Source of the DNA: Bacillus sp. REN16
GTDB taxonomy: Bacteria; Bacillota; Bacilli; Bacillales; Bacillaceae_L
Reading direction: 5' to 3'
Length of the DNA stretch: 64,000 nucleotides
Assembly (NCBI RefSeq): GCF_020731355.1
Contig: NZ_JAJFZK010000007.1
Location: 248,001 to 312,000, forward strand
In this document: one piece after another, positions 50,447-58,329 of the stretch
How the letters are laid out: each line of letters opens with the position of its first letter
Position numbering within the stretch: the first letter of the stretch is position 1
Notes under the pieces: model-generated
What the model saw: the letters and a program-made list of their open reading frames with translations, nothing else
Database searches by the model: none
Told to the model about the DNA's origin: nothing
Position numbers and translations under genes: made by a program

Positions 50447-51430
50447 TTAATAAGGTGAACCCTCATCTAGGAATTCTTTGTAATTGTCTCTGTCAACGAT
50501 TGTTGTCGGAATAATAGTTTCCATTTCAACATCTTCACCCTTTAAAACCTTAAGTGCCACATCAACTGCATCTTTAACCATAGCTGGACTGTAAAGTGCA
50601 GACTGAATCCAGATGTCTTCATTCTCTGGCATCATGTTGAAATATTCCTGCATTCCACCGCCACCAGTTACGACTTTAATATCTGTCCTTCCCGCTTCCT
50701 TGATCGCTTGTAAAACACCGATTGATGTTTCATCATCTAAGGAATAGACAGCATCAATTTTATCAAGGCTTGTTAAAATATCCGCAAAATCCTTCAACCC
50801 ATCTTCTCTTGTAAACTGAGTCGCATACGTGTGAAGCTTAATATCTGGAGCGATTTCTTCAATTGTTTCAACAAATCCATTCTTGCGTAATTCGGAAACT
50901 GAGCCTGAGGTTGGAACCTCTAGAATAACGACATTACCTTCTTTACCGATTTTTTCAACAACATAATTCGCACCTTGAATGCCCATATCCTTATTGTCTC
51001 CCGCTACACGATAAACACCTTCAGCATCGATGACAATGTCAAAGTTTATGATCTTGATGCCTTCATCCAGTGCACGTTGAATAGGTACTTCCATACCTTC
51101 CCATTGTGGGAACGCAACAATAGCTTCCGCACCCCAAGTCATTAAATCATCTAATTGCGAAGTCATCTCTGCTGCATTACTACTTGTTTGAATTTGATAT
51201 TCGATTTCACTGGAAAGTTCCTTTGCACGAGCTTCCGCATGATAAGCAACTGCCGCAACCCATCCGTGTGTTACAGCTGGTGCTAAAATACCAACCTTGT
51301 ACTTTTTGCCTGAACTATCTCCAGAATCCCCAGTTTTTGTGTCACCAGTTTGCTCTGAATTACCACATGCACTCAACATTGGAATTAACAATAAAACTAG
51401 CAACGATAATAAACGTAAAGCTTTCTTCAT
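50447..51430 (-). CDS. Sugar-binding lipoprotein of the RbsABC-type transporter
   Basis: 327 residues. A signal peptide ends in a lipobox (LIPMLSAC, Cys22) and a short Gly/Ser/Asp linker follows. The periplasmic-binding-protein I fold contains VGILAPAVTHGWVAAVAYHAEARAKEL and, later, VYSLDDETSIGVLQAIKEAGR. This places it with RbsB/xylose-type binding proteins; the ligand is unknown. A near-perfect cre site lies 75-90 bases upstream, so CcpA repression is likely. Confidence 0.9.
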   Translation of the reverse strand: MKKALRLLSLLVLLLIPMLSACGNSEQTGDTKTGDSGDSSGKKYKVGILAPAVTHGWVAAVAYHAEARAKELSSEIEYQIQTSSNAAEMTSQLDDLMTWGAEAIVAFPQWEGMEVPIQRALDEGIKIINFDIVIDAEGVYRVAGDNKDMGIQGANYVVEKIGKEGNVVILEVPTSGSVSELRKNGFVETIEEIAPDIKLHTYATQFTREDGLKDFADILTSLDKIDAVYSLDDETSIGVLQAIKEAGRTDIKVVTGGGGMQEYFNMMPENEDIWIQSALYSPAMVKDAVDVALKVLKGEDVEMETIIPTTIVDRDNYKEFLDEGSPY

Positions 51431-51503
51431 AAAAATAACCCCCTTTTTTAACTAGTAATCTATTTCAAAATAGAATTGAAACCTAATATATTTCCTACTA
51501 GTA

Positions 51504-51517
51504 TATAAGCGCTTTCA
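51504..51517 (-). promoter_or_regulatory. Candidate cre (CcpA) site
   Basis: TGAAAGCGCTTATA on the minus strand matches the cre consensus TGWAANCGNTNWCA at all but one defined position. It lies between the second dehydrogenase gene and the binding-protein gene, consistent with catabolite repression of uptake. Confidence 0.65.
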
Positions 51518-51576
51518 TCCAGGAGTTAATATCATGTTGTGTTTTCTTGAGGACCCTTGTTGTATGTAGGATTACG

Positions 51577-52575
51577 CTAAACTGAGACTTGTTTTCCTGT
51601 TTCTAAGGACTCTTCAATAGCTTGCAGCAGCTTCAATGTGTATAGTACATCTTGCAAAGGCACCGTAATATTCTCTTCGTCCTTGTCAATGCAGTTCACA
51701 AAATAGGAAAGTTCATTTTGAAAGGCATCCCCTCTTTCAACAGGAAGGACTGAACTTTCTTCGCTATGATAATAAATGAATTGATTGGCATCATCTTCAA
51801 TATCTTCAATATTTTCACCAGCAATCAAGCTAAATTCCAGAGTTCCTTGAATTGCTTGTGCCCGCAATGACATTGTAAAAGGATACCCTGTTGGCATTCG
51901 CTGAGATGCTTCAACAAAGGCTTTACTCTTATTCATAAAAGTAAGTGTGGTCATGATATGGTCCCAAGCTCCATATTTATTCTTAGTTCCAACAGCATAT
52001 ACCGACTCCACCGCACCCAATAAATAGTAGACGAAATCAATATCATGGATATGAAGATCAAATAAGGCTCCACCGCTTTTTTCAGGATATAAAAACCAAT
52101 CACTCCATTTAGGTACTTGACCTAATCTCTTTGCATGAATGATTTGAATATCTTTTAATTTGTCTGTTTGAGACAAAGATTTAATCGCCTTATATGCGGG
52201 CCAAAATCGAAGGACATGACCGACAAATAGTTTGACATCATTTTTATTTACTTCATTCATAATTCGATTTGCAGATTCCATTGTGAGGCTTAATGGTTTT
52301 TCACAAATAACATGTTTTCCTGCTCTAGCAGCCTTGATAATATATTCCTCATGCAAAAAAGTAGGAACACAAATATCAATAATATCAATTTCCTTATTCC
52401 AAACTAATTCTTCATAATCTGAAACAAAAGACCCGTTATAATTTTGAATAAGATCTTTATCCTTTACCTCATTCCTCGAACAAATGACTGTTACTCTGCA
52501 ATTCTTAAGATGACGGTAGGCCTCTAAATGCGTTTTTCCCATGAACCCTAAACCAACAAGCCCAATATTTCTCAT
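51577..52575 (-). CDS. Gfo/Idh/MocA-family dehydrogenase (second of the cluster)
   Basis: 332 residues; N-terminal NAD(P) loop GLVGLGFMGKTHLEAY and the family GKHVICEKPLSL motif, with an LHIHDIDFVYYLL segment carrying the catalytic-type Asp and His. It is 11 bases downstream of the isomerase gene. Enzymes of this pairing oxidise a sugar or cyclitol carbon which an isomerase or epimerase then rearranges. The exact substrate cannot be read from sequence. Confidence 0.9.
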   Translation of the reverse strand: MRNIGLVGLGFMGKTHLEAYRHLKNCRVTVICSRNEVKDKDLIQNYNGSFVSDYEELVWNKEIDIIDICVPTFLHEEYIIKAARAGKHVICEKPLSLTMESANRIMNEVNKNDVKLFVGHVLRFWPAYKAIKSLSQTDKLKDIQIIHAKRLGQVPKWSDWFLYPEKSGGALFDLHIHDIDFVYYLLGAVESVYAVGTKNKYGAWDHIMTTLTFMNKSKAFVEASQRMPTGYPFTMSLRAQAIQGTLEFSLIAGENIEDIEDDANQFIYYHSEESSVLPVERGDAFQNELSYFVNCIDKDEENITVPLQDVLYTLKLLQAIEESLETGKQVSV

Positions 52576-52586
52576 CTTTTCTCCTC

Positions 52587-53390
52587 TTATCCTAGTAATC
52601 TTGAAAGATATTCGAAGGATTTTCTTACAGAATCATCTACTTCTTTAAGATTTGCTGGACCTGAAGGTGTAAATTCAATTTCAACACTTATCGGACCTTT
52701 AAAATTTGCATTTGTTAAGGTTTTAAATATCCTCTTAAAATCTACATCCCCATCTCCGATTGCAGGAAAATTCCATTCATTAAAAGAACCCAATTTATCC
52801 TTTAAATGAATGAAATCCACGCAATCAGCGGATGATTCTAGATCTTCATATGGCAAAATGTTTCCGTAGAACATGACATTGGCCGTATCGTAATTGATTT
52901 TTACACGGTTATTTAAAGTTTTAGCTAGGCTCTTAAGTGATTGCCCGGTAGCATAGTTATTTCCATGTGTTTCAAGTAATAGCACCTTGTTGAATTTTTC
53001 ACACTTCGAAAGAACTGGTTCTAAATTCCTAACTAGGAGTTCTTCATCCTCAATCAAATTTGCATCATGATGTGCATCCCCTGTGGCTGTAATCAGATAC
53101 TTACAGTCAAACTTTACAGCAAGGTCTACACTTTTTAATAAATGATCGATTCCTTCTGCATCCATGACATTGCTGTGGGCACCAATTCCCACGCATTTCA
53201 TCCCATACGTTTGAAGCAATGAAAGAATCTCATTAATCTGTTCTCTTGACATATCAGGTAATACATGGGGAGTATGTGCAACTGCCGCTAATTCGATTTG
53301 TGTGAAACCTGCTTTACTTGCTCCTTTTACTGCATCCTCAATTGAAAAGCCACGATATGTATTGGAGTTAATCGCAAGCTGTCGTAGCAT
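52587..53390 (-). CDS. Sugar phosphate isomerase/epimerase (AP endonuclease 2-type TIM barrel)
   Basis: About 267 residues in a TIM-barrel fold of the IolE/IolI and xylose isomerase-like group. Metal-ligand segments are visible: LLLETHGNNYAT (Glu), INYDTANVMFYG (Asp), DFIHLKDK (His) and PISVEIEF (Glu). The ATG at 53390 follows GGAGGGTG directly; the frame starts six codons earlier at a TTG. It is the first gene after a region with two LacI-type operators and probably opens a second transcript of the cluster. Confidence 0.88.
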   Translation of the reverse strand: MLRQLAINSNTYRGFSIEDAVKGASKAGFTQIELAAVAHTPHVLPDMSREQINEILSLLQTYGMKCVGIGAHSNVMDAEGIDHLLKSVDLAVKFDCKYLITATGDAHHDANLIEDEELLVRNLEPVLSKCEKFNKVLLLETHGNNYATGQSLKSLAKTLNNRVKINYDTANVMFYGNILPYEDLESSADCVDFIHLKDKLGSFNEWNFPAIGDGDVDFKRIFKTLTNANFKGPISVEIEFTPSGPANLKEVDDSVRKSFEYLSRLLG

Positions 53391-53410
53391 GTCCACCCTC
53401 CTGTCCAATA

Positions 53411-53424
53411 TGTAATTGATTACA
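53411..53424. promoter_or_regulatory. LacI-type operator 1, near the isomerase gene start
   Basis: TGTAATTGATTACA, a near-palindrome of the same type as the three other sites in this cluster, 20 bases before the isomerase start codon. Confidence 0.7.
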
Positions 53425-53480
53425 AATACCTAGTACAACCCTTCGATTACTATTCATACAAAGCCATACTTATAATGAAT

Positions 53481-53494
53481 GTAATCCATTACAT
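53481..53494. promoter_or_regulatory. LacI-type operator 2, upstream of the isomerase gene
   Basis: TGTAATCCATTACA; the symmetry extends five bases further on each side (53476-53499), giving 11-base arms around a CC centre. It is 70 bases from operator 1, a distance that would allow looping. Confidence 0.75.
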
Positions 53495-53601
53495 TCATAG
53501 TATAAGATAAACAATATTCAGTCAATTATTTTTAGGTATTAATAATCATTTTTTCCAAAGGAGGAATTATCTTAATTTCTCCACACATTAGTGTATGAAA
53601 C

Positions 53602-54609
53602 TTATGAACCGATTATTTTATCAACTACTCGAAGTGATACCATTGCCTGTTCACCTGTAACAGGAGGCGTAACGTCATGAATAATTGAATGAATGAATGC
53701 ATCAATCACGCCAGTATTTGTTTGGTTATCATTTGTCTGAATTGATTCTAGTTCAAACTTTTTTATCGTGCCATCTTTTTTTTCTACCACTAGCGGCACT
53801 TCAGAATCATGATAGATTTTCATAATTCCCTTTTGACAATAAATGATTGTGGAATTATCTTCTGAACCGTAATATGTCCACGAAAACGAGGCCGTTCCTA
53901 AACGCCCTTTTCTCGTCTTTAATGCACAGACAACATTATCGCAAACCTCAATTGGCGATCCGTTTTCATCCACTTTATCCAATGCACCATAAAATGAATG
54001 AACGTCTTCTATTTCATCATCTAGCAGGTAATGGATTAAATCAATTTTATGAATTCCTAAATCACCTGCAACACCTGAGTGAGAACGGTTTTTTTTAATA
54101 AACCAAGTGGAGTTTGATTTATTTACACCCCAGTTTTCTGGTCCTTGATGACCAAAGGTTGTTTTAAAGGTTAAAGCCTCACCTAACTCTTTGTTATCTA
54201 AAATCTCTTTCGCTTTTCGATGGGCTTTGGTAAAGCGCTGGTTATGATCAACCATTAATTTCTTTCCAGATTTCCGTTCAGCTGCAAGGATCTCCTCAGC
54301 ATGTTTGACACTAATAGCTAAAGGCTTTTCGCATAAAACATGCTTCCCGCTTAATAATGCTTTAGTCGTGTAAACATGGTGGACCTCGTTAGAAGAACAA
54401 TCGCTAATTGCGACAATGGATGGATCATTGAGGAGTTCCTCAAGTGTTTTGACAGCTCTCCCACCAAATTCATTAGCCAGGCTTTCAGCCCTTTCAGGTT
54501 TACGGTCAAAAAAGACGATTTCCTCGACATGTGGATTTGCTTTATACTCAGGTGCGTGTCGGAATCTTGATATTGAACCACAGCCGATAATGCCTACTTT
54601 AATACCCAC
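53602..54609 (-). CDS. Gfo/Idh/MocA-family dehydrogenase (first of the cluster)
   Basis: 335 residues; NAD(P) loop GIIGCGSISRFRHAPEY and the GKHVLCEKPLAIS motif, with a GIHKIDLIHYLL segment in the active-site position. The start is a GTG with GGAGG nine bases upstream. It follows the lacI-type gene by 42 bases and shares its transcript. It is clearly different from the second dehydrogenase, so the pathway probably uses two oxidation or reduction steps. Confidence 0.9.
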   Translation of the reverse strand: MGIKVGIIGCGSISRFRHAPEYKANPHVEEIVFFDRKPERAESLANEFGGRAVKTLEELLNDPSIVAISDCSSNEVHHVYTTKALLSGKHVLCEKPLAISVKHAEEILAAERKSGKKLMVDHNQRFTKAHRKAKEILDNKELGEALTFKTTFGHQGPENWGVNKSNSTWFIKKNRSHSGVAGDLGIHKIDLIHYLLDDEIEDVHSFYGALDKVDENGSPIEVCDNVVCALKTRKGRLGTASFSWTYYGSEDNSTIIYCQKGIMKIYHDSEVPLVVEKKDGTIKKFELESIQTNDNQTNTGVIDAFIHSIIHDVTPPVTGEQAMVSLRVVDKIIGS

Positions 54610-54651
54610 GAATGAAAACCTCCCTCATCTGTTTTTTCACTAAAAAGAAAA

Positions 54652-55641
54652 TTACCCCATCGTTGACTTACGAATGATCAATTCATGGTCTAAAACAACA
54701 CTTTCTACTTTCTCTCCCTGAATTCTATTTATCAGCATATCTGCTGCATAGCAGCCCATTTTATACATTGGCTGAGAAATCGTTGTTAAGGTTGGATTTG
54801 TCATTTTTGAAAAGCTAATATTGTCAAACCCAACGATTGCAACATCATTCGGAACATGTAAGCCACATCCATTAATTCCTTTAAGCGCACCAATTGCCAA
54901 TGTATCTGAAACAGCAAAAACCGCTGTTGGCTTTTCCTCTAGTTGAAACATGATTCTCATTGCTTGAACGCCATTCCGGAATTCAAGTTCCTTTGAGCGG
55001 TAGATCCATTGCTCACGAATCGGGATACCAAATTCTTTCAAAGCTTTCTCATAACCATTTCGACGCTGTCTAGCATATAAATACTTTTCATCTGAATTAA
55101 TGAGTGCGATGTTACGATGACCTAATTTAATCAAATGCTTAACGGCCTGATAAGCGGCCAATTCATTATCGATTGTGACATATGGGATACCCCCTCCCTC
55201 TTCGTACTCACTACAAAGAATGACAGAGTAATTCTCTGCTAATTCATTCAGCTTTTGCATATTAACGGTTGGATCCATCGAAATGACTCCATCAGCCAAT
55301 TTGTTCTTAACCATATTAAAATATATGTTTTCCCGCTCTGGATTTGAATCTGTTTCACAAAGAAGTATATTGTAGTTATTGGCGATTGCAGTATTTTGAA
55401 TCCCATTAATGATTTCTGTGTAAAAGGGATTTGAAATACTCGGCAGTAAGACTAATAATAGTCGACTTTCGGAGTTTCGTAGATTTCTTCCAAGCATACT
55501 TGGTTCATAATTTAGATCTTTAATCGCATTTTCAACCTTCAGTCTTGTTTTTGGACGAACAGATGCTGCATTATTAAGGACCCTTGAAACCGTTGCAACG
55601 GATACACCAGCTTTTTGAGCTACCTGTTGAATATTCGCCAT
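54652..55641 (-). CDS. LacI-family transcriptional repressor of the sugar cluster
   Basis: 329 residues: N-terminal helix-turn-helix and hinge (IQQVAQKAGVSVATVSRVLNNAASVRPKTRLKV), followed by a periplasmic-binding-like ligand domain (VAIVGFDNISFSKMTNPTLTTISQP). Four TGTAAYnnATTACA-type palindromes flank this gene and the isomerase gene, making it the likely repressor of its own promoter, the divergent isomerase remnant and the isomerase operon. The inducer is unknown. Confidence 0.92.
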   Translation of the reverse strand: MANIQQVAQKAGVSVATVSRVLNNAASVRPKTRLKVENAIKDLNYEPSMLGRNLRNSESRLLLVLLPSISNPFYTEIINGIQNTAIANNYNILLCETDSNPERENIYFNMVKNKLADGVISMDPTVNMQKLNELAENYSVILCSEYEEGGGIPYVTIDNELAAYQAVKHLIKLGHRNIALINSDEKYLYARQRRNGYEKALKEFGIPIREQWIYRSKELEFRNGVQAMRIMFQLEEKPTAVFAVSDTLAIGALKGINGCGLHVPNDVAIVGFDNISFSKMTNPTLTTISQPMYKMGCYAADMLINRIQGEKVESVVLDHELIIRKSTMG

Positions 55642-55673
55642 TGTTGGTCCCCGCTTTCAATACTATGATAGAA

Positions 55674-55693
55674 AATTGTAATCGATTACAATT
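55674..55693. promoter_or_regulatory. LacI-type operator 3, in the lacI-type gene promoter region
   Basis: AATTGTAATCGATTACAATT is a perfect 20-base palindrome, 33 bases before the repressor start codon, and is the most symmetric of the four sites. Confidence 0.8.
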
Positions 55694-55794
55694 ACGATTG
55701 TAAGTATTCTGAATATTTATGTCAAGGTATAACCAAGAACCTATAATTCAATAATTTTGAATACTGATTTTTTACTTTTTTTGTTATAATAGGA

Positions 55795-55808
55795 TGTAAC
55801 GGATTACA
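55795..55808. promoter_or_regulatory. LacI-type operator 4, at the divergent promoter
   Basis: TGTAACGGATTACA begins five bases after TATAAT (55785-55790) on the plus strand, where a bound repressor would block the divergent isomerase gene. Confidence 0.7.
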
Positions 55809-55834
55809 ATATATTATCTTTAGGGGGAAACTTT

Positions 55835-56400
55835 ATGAAGTTAGGGGTTTTCACGGTTTTATTTTCGGAAAAAAGTCTTGACGATATGCTGGACCATGTT
55901 GCCGCAAAAGGAATCGAAGCAATTGAATTAGGCACAGGTGGTTATCCTGGCGATGCCCACTGTAAAGTTGATGAACTATTAGATAATGAACAAAAACAAA
56001 AAGAATTCATGGAAAAAATTTCAAACAGAGGAGGTATTTTGATATCCTTAGGACCTATGCCATCCATTGGAGAAATGGCCCCATGGAGTACATGATATAA
56101 ACCTCGGCGAATTGTCAACTTCGCTGGCATGCGCTGAGGAAACAATTAGTGCCTTAAGTTGTCACGGGAATCCTCTCCACCCTCAAAAACACATTGCTTC
56201 GGAAGCAGATTCTGTATTTTTGAAAACGGTTAAATTACCCTTCGTCTCTTTGGCTATGATTACGTCGTAAGCATTGAGCATGAAGACGGTTTAATGTCAG
56301 TCGAAGAAGGATTCACTAAAGCCATTCAAACCATAAAACCTGTTATGGTAAAGGGTAAAGGACTCTATTGGAGAGATGTGGTGGACGTAAGTGTGTTATA
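55835..56400 (+). pseudogene. Broken sugar phosphate isomerase/epimerase gene
   Basis: The first 66 codons from the ATG at 55835 are a normal isomerase start ([45 protein letters not shown]). The family sequence resumes in another frame at [21 protein letters not shown] (about 56143) and again near YDYVVSIEHEDGLMSVEEGF (about 56254-56320), ending at 56400. Between are about 110 bases of unrelated sequence flanked by GAGGA copies, stop codons, and a large loss of the central barrel. The promoter, an operator and a GGGGG-type ribosome site remain, so decay is recent. Confidence 0.8.
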
Positions 56401-56483
56401 GGGAGTAGCGGATGAATGCTTCTCCCTTGTTTTTTTATTCCCGAATTGGTGCCGATACCCGACTTCGCGTAACCACCATTTTT

Positions 56484-57008
56484 TTATTTTATATACTTCA
56501 TAGGAATCGGAAACATATTTAACAGAAAGATTATCCATATAACCGAGATTCCCCATGCTATTAGGGGTTGTTTCTGATGGAGCCTTAGCATCGGAAACAT
56601 CACAAAATTAAAAAGAATCGACCATCCCAACGACCAGCCATGATGGTGTTCGATTAAATGGAGGTACTTCAAATTGAAGAATTCGACGATTGAAAATAGA
56701 AACACCCATGTCATAATCCAAAGTAACTTTTTCCACACTTTTTCGGGAAAATGACCGAGAAAGATTAATGTTGTGCACGGATAGCACACAAACATAATTA
56801 ATAAAGAAATAAATGTATGGTTGCTTAGGATCTCTTTTGCAATTATCGTTTCCTGATACGTCCAAATCCAATAATCATGAAACAATAAATTTTTTAAAAG
56901 ATCCCCCACAATAAAAAATAAAATGGTTGGGTAATACTCTCGCCACCTTCTCCAATCACCCCATTTCATGGCGACAAAAAGGAATAGCGCGTTATAGACT
57001 AGGTGCAT
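56484..57008 (-). CDS. CBO0543-family membrane protein
   Basis: 174 residues with five hydrophobic segments. It has the family features YYPTILFFIVGDLLKNLLFHDYWIWTY and a late FNLKYLHLIEHHHGWSLGWSILFNFVMFPMLRLH stretch rich in His and Trp. CBO0543 proteins are common in spore-forming Firmicutes and have no known function. GGGAG lies eight bases before the ATG at 57008; a GTG three codons earlier is also in frame. Confidence 0.85.
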   Translation of the reverse strand: MHLVYNALFLFVAMKWGDWRRWREYYPTILFFIVGDLLKNLLFHDYWIWTYQETIIAKEILSNHTFISLLIMFVCYPCTTLIFLGHFPEKVWKKLLWIMTWVFLFSIVEFFNLKYLHLIEHHHGWSLGWSILFNFVMFPMLRLHQKQPLIAWGISVIWIIFLLNMFPIPMKYIK

Positions 57009-57068
57009 CAAATACACTCCCGAATATGTAATACTTTTATAATACCCATTTTTTTACAATAAAATAAG

Positions 57069-57098
57069 ACGAATCTTGAGTTCGATTCGCCTTTTTTT
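57069..57098 (+). terminator. Hairpin with T-tract on the plus strand
   Basis: CGAATC pairs with GATTCG around TTGAGTTC, followed by CC and seven T residues. There is no intact plus-strand gene before it, except the decayed isomerase gene 670 bases upstream. Confidence 0.55.
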
Positions 57099-57110
57099 AT
57101 GCTGACCTTA

Positions 57111-57330
57111 TTACTCCACCGGCTTTGCCCAAATAAGGTGAATAGCATTAAGCATATATCGTTCTGATTTAACAACAGACAGTGGTGATTCCTGCACAAG
57201 CTTTAGAATGTCGCGATTCATATGACATCCCACTTTTTTTAAATGAAAGGAGTTTGTTATATTTTGTAGCCAGGCAAGCAAGGAGTTTGTACTAATTCCA
57301 TGCTCGTAGAGGAGAAGCTCTTCAAATCTA
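57111..57330 (-). pseudogene. C-terminal remnant of a SAM-dependent methyltransferase-like gene
   Basis: A minus-strand frame of about 70 codons without a proper start reads FEELLLYEHGISTNSLLAWLQ and then GCHMNRDILKLVQESPLSVV, ending HLIWAKPVE and a stop at 57111. It resembles the C-terminal end of UbiE-like methyltransferases (GCHLNRDI... WAKP). The methyltransferase core is absent because the frame runs straight into the carboxypeptidase stop region. A possible short ORF from the ATG at 57221 has a weak ribosome site. I regard it as debris left by a rearrangement. Confidence 0.4.
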
Positions 57331-58137
57331 TTTTTCAGTGACTCCTAGATACTCTTCTAATGTAAGTCCGTGTTCTGTCATATATTTCGCATGTTCGACA
57401 CCAACGTAGCGAAGATGCCACGGCTCGTACATATAGCCGGTGATATCCTCTTTCCCAAGTTGAAAGCGGATGATAAATCCATACTCTTCTGCGTGCTCAG
57501 CAAGCCATTTTCCTTCTACCGTTTCTCCATATTCTTGTACAAGCTGGTTATCGACACTATCACTTGTTACATCCATCGCAAGACCGGTTTGGTGTTCGCT
57601 CTGCCCCGGTTTAGCACTAAAAGTACTCGCTGCTTCTTCTCCATTTGCACGAACATAAGAATCATAAAGATATTCCTGTGTACCAAAAGAGCGGTAGCCA
57701 GATTGTGCATGTAATGTAATTCCGTCATTACTTGCAGCAGCAAATAATTGTTCCAATGCGTCCGCAGCTTCTTTTACCATCTGCTTACGCTCAGCTACGG
57801 AAGTGGAAAATGCTACATTGGGAACCGCAAGATTTTGTGGTACATATGTTTCATCTAACACTCCTACTTCTTTATTTACTAATAATAGAAACGGATCATT
57901 TGGATCAATGGCAGGTTTCACATCCTCTGGAGCCACTTCCGTCTGTTCACCTGCTGTTTGAGTTTCAGGTGCCGACACGATTTCCTCATCGTTTTCTTTA
58001 CTTAAAGCAATTTTTCCAACGACAACTTCCTTAATCGAAGTATAGCTTTCTTGTAAAATATCAGAAAAAGCTTCCCTCGTAAAAAATAGAGAGGACGCCA
58101 CTAATATAAGAATCAACCCGATAATAATCTTCTTCAA
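57328..58137 (-). CDS. VanY-type D-alanyl-D-alanine (or LD-) carboxypeptidase
   Basis: About 269 residues: one N-terminal membrane anchor, an acidic linker, and a VanY/LdcB-type zinc peptidase domain. Catalytic and metal motifs are SEHQTGLAMDVTS (SxHxxGxAxD) and EPWHLRYVG (ExxH), with AQSGYRSFGTQEYLYD before them. It trims peptidoglycan stem peptides outside the membrane. The frame extends 25 codons upstream, but the TTG at 58137 follows AAGAGG and directly precedes the KKIIIGLILILVA anchor. Confidence 0.9.
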   Translation of the reverse strand: MKKIIIGLILILVASSLFFTREAFSDILQESYTSIKEVVVGKIALSKENDEEIVSAPETQTAGEQTEVAPEDVKPAIDPNDPFLLLVNKEVGVLDETYVPQNLAVPNVAFSTSVAERKQMVKEAADALEQLFAAASNDGITLHAQSGYRSFGTQEYLYDSYVRANGEEAASTFSAKPGQSEHQTGLAMDVTSDSVDNQLVQEYGETVEGKWLAEHAEEYGFIIRFQLGKEDITGYMYEPWHLRYVGVEHAKYMTEHGLTLEEYLGVTEK

Positions 58138-58277
58138 TGCTATTCCTCTTCCCTCATTCGATCTGTTTTTATTTCCATCTATCATTCTACTATATTTTAC
58201 ATAAATCGACACAGGGAATTAGTTGTAAGTTTTTAGCATGAGAAAAGTACTAGAGGAGTGAGGAACAAATTAGCCAC

Positions 58278-58315
58278 CAAAAAGGGCATGCACCTTTAAA
58301 TCAGGTAGCACGCCC
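58278..58315 (-). terminator. Terminator of the Wadjet operon
   Basis: On the minus strand GGGCGTGC and ACCT arms pair with AGGT and GCATGCCC around a seven-base loop, followed by five T residues, 15 bases after the jetD stop. Confidence 0.85.
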
Positions 58316-58329
58316 ATCTGTCATTTATT

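Noticed and set aside
56028-56140. The roughly 110-bp insert in the isomerase pseudogene as a defined transposable element.
   Set aside because: There are no terminal inverted repeats and removing the segment between the GAGGA copies does not restore the reading frame, so the target duplication may be chance.
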